Source: Acidobacteriota bacterium (GTDB taxonomy: Bacteria > Actinomycetota > Acidimicrobiia > Spongiisociales > UBA5794). Taken from it: a DNA stretch of 5,786 nt. Of the stretch, positions 1 to 3,161 are shown piece after piece. Positions within the stretch are counted from its first letter, which is position 1, and each line of letters starts with the position of its first letter. The notes beneath the pieces are model-generated. The model had not been told where the DNA came from. It ran no database searches and worked only from the letters and a program-made list of their open reading frames with translations. A program made the translations under genes and the position numbers. The DNA lies in contig SMXV01000007.1 in NCBI GenBank assembly GCA_004356175.1, positions 1-5,786 on the forward strand, written 5' to 3'.

Positions 1-1
1 C

Positions 2-238
2 AACGCCGAAGAACCTTGTATGGATTCCAGGTTGCACACCCGTATCAACGGTTCGTCGAAATTCGACCATGCCGACCTTCTTGTTGCCCCACTATTGGTG
101 ACATCGACTGGTCGATCGACGAACACCCCGGCATCCGAGGCGTCTGCAGGAGCAGATGCATTGGAGAATCGGAGACACGTCGAAACGGTGGGTACATGGT
201 TTCACGCCACGCGTCAAGAGCTTGTGTCGGCTGTCTAA
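2..238 (+). CDS. Possible C-terminal end of an unidentified upstream gene (5' partial)
   Basis: This frame is open from the left edge to TAA at 236-238, 78 codons. The translation has a plausible protein composition, with an Ala/Val/Glu-rich end (ADALENRRHVETVGTWFHA, then TRQELVSAV). A second frame is also open, from 1 to 321, but its product is rich in Cys and Arg and looks non-coding. Third-position G+C in the 2-238 frame is only about 55%, so codon bias gives weak support. I recognise no family. An internal ATG at 20 could start a 72-residue protein, but I see no ribosome-binding site or TANNNT box placed for it, so a 3' fragment of a longer gene is likelier. The stop codon lies inside an inverted repeat. 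The stretch could equally be non-coding intergenic DNA. Confidence 0.35.
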   Translation, partial: NAEEPCMDSRLHTRINGSSKFDHADLLVAPLLVTSTGRSTNTPASEASAGADALENRRHVETVGTWFHATRQELVSAV

Positions 239-276
239 CCCTTGGGTTAGTCGATCGTCTCTCCAAAGCCGACACA
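223..276. repeat. Nested inverted repeat: 10-bp outer stem enclosing a 7-bp hairpin
   Basis: TGTGTCGGCT (223-232) is the exact reverse complement of AGCCGACACA (267-276). Inside, CTAACCC (235-241) pairs exactly with GGGTTAG (244-250) across a TT loop. The TAA ending the possible upstream reading frame lies in the left arm of the inner hairpin. No T-run follows position 276, so a standard intrinsic terminator is not clearly shown. It lies 55-108 bases before the LOG gene start, upstream of the presumed transcription start, so it should not be in the LOG mRNA if that gene is leaderless. A 3' end structure of an upstream transcript or a protein-binding site are both possible. Confidence 0.6.
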
Positions 277-318
277 GGTTCTCGTCGCTCCCCCGACGCG
301 TATGTCTCATTGATGACC

Positions 319-330
319 TAATTTGGGTAC
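319..330 (+). promoter_or_regulatory. Promoter -10 box (TAATTT) for a leaderless LOG transcript
   Basis: TAATTT at 319-324 fits the actinobacterial TANNNT -10 consensus. Six bases separate it from ATG 331, so transcription would begin at or next to the start codon. No Shine-Dalgarno sequence precedes the ATG. I see no convincing -35 hexamer at 16-18 bases upstream. TAA at 319-321 is also an in-frame stop for the gene. The same spacing recurs before two other genes in the window, which raises confidence. Confidence 0.6.
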
Positions 331-1371
331 ATGACGTATCGAATGAACGACGAATCTCTCGACGCCCAGATCGACCGCCTGGTAGCAGACACGGCACACG
401 CGTACGAAGGTTCGACACCAAACACAGATCTCGTTCGTGAGATGATCGTGTCGGCCCTCAAGGTCATAAGGGACGGGACAAATCGGGGTGATGTTCGCAT
501 GATGAACACCGCTCTCAAAGAGTTGCGCTACTCGTCGCTCGTCTTCCACCCCTACATCGATGTGAAGAAGGTCGCGGTCTACGGCTCAGCCAGGACTGAT
601 CCCAGCGACCCTAACTATCTCATGGCGGAGGAGTTCGGACGCAGAATGGCGCGGGACCACGACTACCTCGTCATCACCGGCGCAGGACCAGGGATCATGG
701 AAGCGGCGAACAAGGGCGCGGGCAAGGAACATAGTTTCGGGGTGAACATTCGACTTCCGTTCGAGAACGGAGCCAACGAATACCTCGAACAGGGCAGAGT
801 CATCAACTTCAAGTACTTCTTCACCCGCAAGGTCCAGTTTGTGAAGGAGTCCGACGCCTTCGCACTCTTCCCAGGTGGCTACGGAACGCTTGACGAGGCA
901 TTCGAACTCCTCACTCTGATCCAAACCGGCAAGTCGGACATCCATCCGATTGTCATGGTCGAAGCCGAAGGAACCGGATACTGGAGCGCATGGGAGCAGA
1001 TGGTCGACACGCTCCTGCGCGAAGGCATGATCTCGGAGCCTGACTTCAATCTGTACAAGGTCACAACTGACATTGACGAAGCAGTTGAAGAACTGATTCG
1101 GTTCTACCGCGTGTATCACTCCCAGCGGTTCGTAGACAACCTCCTCGTTCTGCGACTCTCGCGCGACGTTCCAGAGAGCCTGCTTGACGACCTGACGACC
1201 GAGTTTTCTGACATCATCAGGACAGGGCGCATCGAATCGATACCGCCAACACATGCCGAGATGGATACCGAGGATCATCTTGACCTCGCGCGGATCGCGT
1301 TTGACTTTGACCGTCACGGATTTGGACGTCTACGCGCCCTCATCGACCGGCTGAACGATTCAGCGAACTGA
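331..1371 (+). CDS. LOG family protein (Rossmann-fold, lysine decarboxylase-like; TIGR00730/LOG superfamily)
   Basis: The 346-residue product is a likely cytosolic nucleotide-binding protein of the LOG/lysine-decarboxylase-like superfamily. Characterised members are cytokinin-activating phosphoribohydrolases that cleave nucleoside 5'-monophosphates, and relatives such as PpnN act on purine/pyrimidine nucleotides. Substrate here is unknown. Visible signatures are a Rossmann start (VAVYGSARTD, 81-90), a glycine-rich loop (TGAGPGIMEAANKGA, 116-130), GVNIRLPFE (137-145), FFTRK with the family arginine at 166, and the hallmark PGGYGTLDE (181-189) with the expected catalytic glutamate 189. About 75 helical-looking residues precede the core and about 90 follow it, making it longer than the roughly 200-residue plant-type LOG proteins. 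I recall similar extensions in the 340-350-residue bacterial subgroup. An in-frame TAA at 319-321 blocks any further upstream start. The old label 'lysine decarboxylase' should not be taken as function. Confidence 0.9.
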   Translation: MTYRMNDESLDAQIDRLVADTAHAYEGSTPNTDLVREMIVSALKVIRDGTNRGDVRMMNTALKELRYSSLVFHPYIDVKKVAVYGSARTDPSDPNYLMAEEFGRRMARDHDYLVITGAGPGIMEAANKGAGKEHSFGVNIRLPFENGANEYLEQGRVINFKYFFTRKVQFVKESDAFALFPGGYGTLDEAFELLTLIQTGKSDIHPIVMVEAEGTGYWSAWEQMVDTLLREGMISEPDFNLYKVTTDIDEAVEELIRFYRVYHSQRFVDNLLVLRLSRDVPESLLDDLTTEFSDIIRTGRIESIPPTHAEMDTEDHLDLARIAFDFDRHGFGRLRALIDRLNDSAN

Positions 1372-1403
1372 TTTTCAAGAATCGCCAGCACCCCAAACTG
1401 CAT

Positions 1404-1415
1404 TAGAATTGTATG
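1404..1415 (+). promoter_or_regulatory. Promoter -10 box (TAGAAT) for the TIGR03084-like/btpA-like pair
   Basis: TAGAAT at 1404-1409 is a good -10 match and lies in the 44-base gap after the LOG stop codon. Six bases separate it from the second of two tandem ATGs (1416). The first ATG (1413) would be only three bases from the box, inside the normal promoter-to-start spacing. There is no Shine-Dalgarno sequence. No clear -35 box is visible. TAG at 1404-1406 is an in-frame stop for the gene. Confidence 0.6.
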
Positions 1416-2210
1416 ATGCGCGAGATTCTCTCCGACCTGGTGGCCGAACAACAGCATCTGGATCAATTCCTCCAGTCGCTGCGCGATCGCCAGTGGGCGA
1501 CCGACACACCAGCTGCCGGTTGGACAATCCAGGACACCGTGAGCCATCTAGCATACGTCGAACGGTTCGCGGCAGAGGTGCTCGCCGACGGTCAAGCGCG
1601 CATCGACACAGAAGGCGTTTCTGACGTCGACAACTGGACGGAAGTTGGTGTCAAGGAGGGTCGCGGCCGTCGCCATCAGGAAATCATCGAATGGTGGCGA
1701 TTCGGAAGAGCCGACGTTGTTGATGCTCTCTCCCGCATGCAATCAAACGACAGGGTCCCGTGGCTCTTTGGCACAATGAGCGCTCGTTCTTTCGCCAGCA
1801 TCCGTCTCATGGAGACATGGGCACACGGGTTGGATGTGAAGGAAGCGATCCTCGGCCGCAACACACCCCTTGAGAAACGCCCCGAAGAACTGGATGAGGA
1901 AGAGGAGTGGGTTGACCCGATCGCGGATACACCACGCCTCAGGCACATTGCATCTCTTGGCCAGCGTTCCCTCCCTTTCTCGTTCGCGGAGGCTGGAGAG
2001 GAATTCCCTGAGTCTGGGATTCGCATCGAGGTAATGGGGCCACTCTACGCCGCGTGGCGTTTCGGACCAGAGGACACTGACAACGTCATCAAAGGTTTGG
2101 CTGGCGACTGGTGCCGAGTGATTGTGCAGCGGCAGAAGCCCGAGGACACAGGACTCGTTGCCATAGGCGAGTTCGCCGCCAAAGCACTCGAAATCGCCAG
2201 GGTGTATTGA
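1416..2210 (+). CDS. TIGR03084-like metal-binding protein with DinB/maleylpyruvate isomerase (MDMPI) fold
   Basis: The product has 264 residues, or 265 if the adjacent ATG at 1413 is used; positions below count from 1413. The N-terminal part resembles the DinB/MDMPI four-helix bundle, with GWTIQDTVSHLAYVE (36-50) and METWAHGLDV (133-142). His45, Glu134 and His138 fit the His/Glu-xxx-His metal triad of mycothiol-dependent maleylpyruvate isomerase. The C-terminal part (GPLYAAWRFGPEDTDNVIKG, then WCRVIVQRQKPEDTGL) fits the TIGR03084 pattern. Family precedent suggests a thiol-cofactor (mycothiol) transferase or isomerase in the cytosol; the actual reaction is not inferable. A strongly acidic linker (PEELDEEEEWVDP, 157-169) joins the two halves and looks longer than I would expect. 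The start is set at 1416 by the promoter spacing. The btpA-like gene begins one base after the stop, so the two are probably co-transcribed. Confidence 0.85.
   Translation: MREILSDLVAEQQHLDQFLQSLRDRQWATDTPAAGWTIQDTVSHLAYVERFAAEVLADGQARIDTEGVSDVDNWTEVGVKEGRGRRHQEIIEWWRFGRADVVDALSRMQSNDRVPWLFGTMSARSFASIRLMETWAHGLDVKEAILGRNTPLEKRPEELDEEEEWVDPIADTPRLRHIASLGQRSLPFSFAEAGEEFPESGIRIEVMGPLYAAWRFGPEDTDNVIKGLAGDWCRVIVQRQKPEDTGLVAIGEFAAKALEIARVY
2199..2204 (+). promoter_or_regulatory. Weak ribosome-binding site (AGGGTG) for the btpA-like gene
   Basis: AGGGTG lies within the last codons of the preceding gene, with seven bases between it and ATG 2212. It is the only gene start in the window with a purine-rich Shine-Dalgarno candidate, which fits an internal operon gene translated from a longer message. 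The one-base gap between stop and start also permits translational coupling. Confidence 0.45.
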
Positions 2211-2211
2211 C

Positions 2212-2982
2212 ATGACGTTCCCACGGCTCGTGGGAATGGTCCACCTCGCTGCCCTTCCCGGCGCACCATCTTTCAACGCGGACTTCGACGCTGTTCTTGC
2301 TGCAGCGGAATCGGACGCAGCGCTACTCGCGGAAGCGGGTTTTGACGGAATCATGGTCGAAAACTTCGGTGACACCCCCTTCTTCGCCACCGATGCACCA
2401 AAGGTCACGATTGCTGCCCTCACAAGAGCAGTCACAGTCGTCAGCGAAGCGTCGAACCTTCCTGTCGGCGTCAACGTGCTTCGCAACGACGGCCTCGCCG
2501 CACTCGCTGTCGCCGCGGTGAGCGCTGCTTCCTTTATTCGGATCAACGTCCTGTCTGGCACGATGTATACGGACCAGGGACCCATCGTTGGTCAGGCCGC
2601 AGAAGTCGCGCGCCTGCGATCTGAGATATGTCCGGACGTCGCAATCATGGCAGACGTCTTTGTCAAACATGCAACACCGCCAGCAGGGTTGACCCTTGCC
2701 GCAGCAACAAAGGATCTCGTCGAGCGAGCTGGCGCTGACGCTGTGGTCGTGTCCGGCCCTGGCACTGGGTCGGCTACGGACATCGACGAACTAAGAACCG
2801 TCGTGTCCCTCTCCCCGCTGCCCGTGTTTCTTGGGTCCGGCGTCACCGCCGAGAATGTCCCGACAATGCTCTCGATCGCAACAGGCGCAATCGTGGGGAC
2901 ATCCATCAAGGTTGACGGACTCGCCACCAACCCGGTTGACCTCTCATCTGCAACAACCTTCGTTGCCGCCGCCAATTCGTAG
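2212..2982 (+). CDS. BtpA/SgcQ family TIM-barrel protein
   Basis: The 256-residue product matches the BtpA/SgcQ family (Pfam BtpA) in length and motif order: LVGMVHLAALPGAPSF at 6-21, GFDGIMVENFGDTPF at 43-57, LPVGVNVLRND at 83-93, FIRINVLSG at 108-116, ADVFVKH at 147-153, VVSGPGTGSATDID around 180-192, then LGSGVTAENV and GTSIKVDG near the end. The last two look like the phosphate-binding strands 7 and 8 of a (beta/alpha)8 barrel. The founding member, cyanobacterial BtpA, affects photosystem I stability; E. coli SgcQ lies in a sugar-PTS operon. Neither role can be carried over, and 'photosystem I assembly' would be a misleading label in a non-phototroph. No signal peptide or membrane segment is evident. 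The gene starts one base after the TIGR03084-like gene and probably shares its transcript. Two hairpins follow the stop. Confidence 0.9.
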   Translation: MTFPRLVGMVHLAALPGAPSFNADFDAVLAAAESDAALLAEAGFDGIMVENFGDTPFFATDAPKVTIAALTRAVTVVSEASNLPVGVNVLRNDGLAALAVAAVSAASFIRINVLSGTMYTDQGPIVGQAAEVARLRSEICPDVAIMADVFVKHATPPAGLTLAAATKDLVERAGADAVVVSGPGTGSATDIDELRTVVSLSPLPVFLGSGVTAENVPTMLSIATGAIVGTSIKVDGLATNPVDLSSATTFVAAANS

Positions 2983-2991
2983 CCGCAAGTT

Positions 2992-3015
2992 CTTACCCAC
3001 AAAGCGATGGGTAAG
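2992..3015 (+). terminator. Hairpin just after the btpA-like gene, possible weak terminator
   Basis: CTTACCCA (2992-2999) pairs exactly with TGGGTAAG (3008-3015) across an eight-base loop, nine bases after the TAG stop. The following sequence (TGGATTTTGTCATTT) is T-rich, but the T-run begins a few bases away from the stem. This makes an imperfect intrinsic terminator. It may act together with the stronger hairpin at 3068-3088 or protect the 3' end of the message. Confidence 0.4.
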
Positions 3016-3067
3016 TGGATTTTGTCATTTACACCTGCCTCGATGATCGGTTGAGACTTTTCACAAC

Positions 3068-3090
3068 ACACCAAGCGGCGCTTGGTGTTT
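3068..3090 (+). terminator. Likely intrinsic terminator of the TIGR03084-like/btpA-like transcript
   Basis: ACACCAAGC (3068-3076) pairs exactly with GCTTGGTGT (3080-3088) across a three-base GGC loop, and the last stem T continues into a short TTT run (3088-3090). The compact nine-base-pair stem with a brief T tail suits an actinobacterial intrinsic terminator. It lies 86 bases after the btpA-like stop and about 60 bases before the helicase promoter box, so it would separate the two transcripts. Confidence 0.55.
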
Positions 3091-3094
3091 CAGT

Positions 3095-3117
3095 ACCCTC
3101 TACCGATGGTCGAGGGT
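3095..3117. repeat. Imperfect inverted repeat upstream of the helicase gene, possible operator
   Basis: ACCCTC (3095-3100) pairs with GAGGGT (3112-3117), and the interior TACCGATGGTC adds ACC/GGT pairing after one mismatched pair. The result is nine paired positions around a GAT centre, 23 bases in all. It lies 45-67 bases before GTG 3162, around or just upstream of where a -35 region would be. It could be a regulator site or a third hairpin of the terminator region. The sequence alone does not decide between these. Confidence 0.35.
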
Positions 3118-3149
3118 TCCACGACCGGCTCCCTGTCACAGCCCTCGGT

Positions 3150-3161
3150 TAGCCTGCTGGC
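3150..3161 (+). promoter_or_regulatory. Promoter -10 box (TAGCCT) for a leaderless helicase transcript
   Basis: TAGCCT at 3150-3155 fits TANNNT and is followed by six bases and then GTG 3162, the same geometry as for the two other promoter-bearing genes. There is no Shine-Dalgarno sequence before the GTG. TAG at 3150-3152 is an in-frame stop, ruling out any start upstream of it. I see no clear -35 element at the usual spacing. Confidence 0.55.

Noticed and set aside
55..67. 13-base palindrome GTCGAA-A-TTCGAC, reminiscent of an SOS-box half-site arrangement
   Set aside because: The spacing does not match the actinobacterial LexA box (TCGAAC-N4-GTTCGA), no gene starts just downstream, and it lies inside a possible coding frame.
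111..120. Perfect palindrome GTCGATCGAC, with GTCGATCG repeated at 250-257
   Set aside because: CG/GATC-rich palindromes of this size are common by chance in DNA of this composition, and two copies with no positional logic are weak evidence.
223..290. Possible tRNA or small stable RNA around the nested stems, with GGTTCTCGTCGC after them
   Set aside because: There is no T-loop consensus (GTTCNANNC), no acceptor-stem pairing with a cloverleaf, and the reverse strand does not fit either.
586..1317. Long reverse-strand open frame (243 codons) opposite the LOG gene
   Set aside because: It lies wholly within the LOG gene, whose family motifs are clear; it is a typical antisense shadow and resembles no family.
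1743..2585. Reverse-strand open frame (280 codons) spanning the TIGR03084-like/btpA-like junction
   Set aside because: It overlaps two genes with recognisable motifs on the + strand and has no family resemblance.
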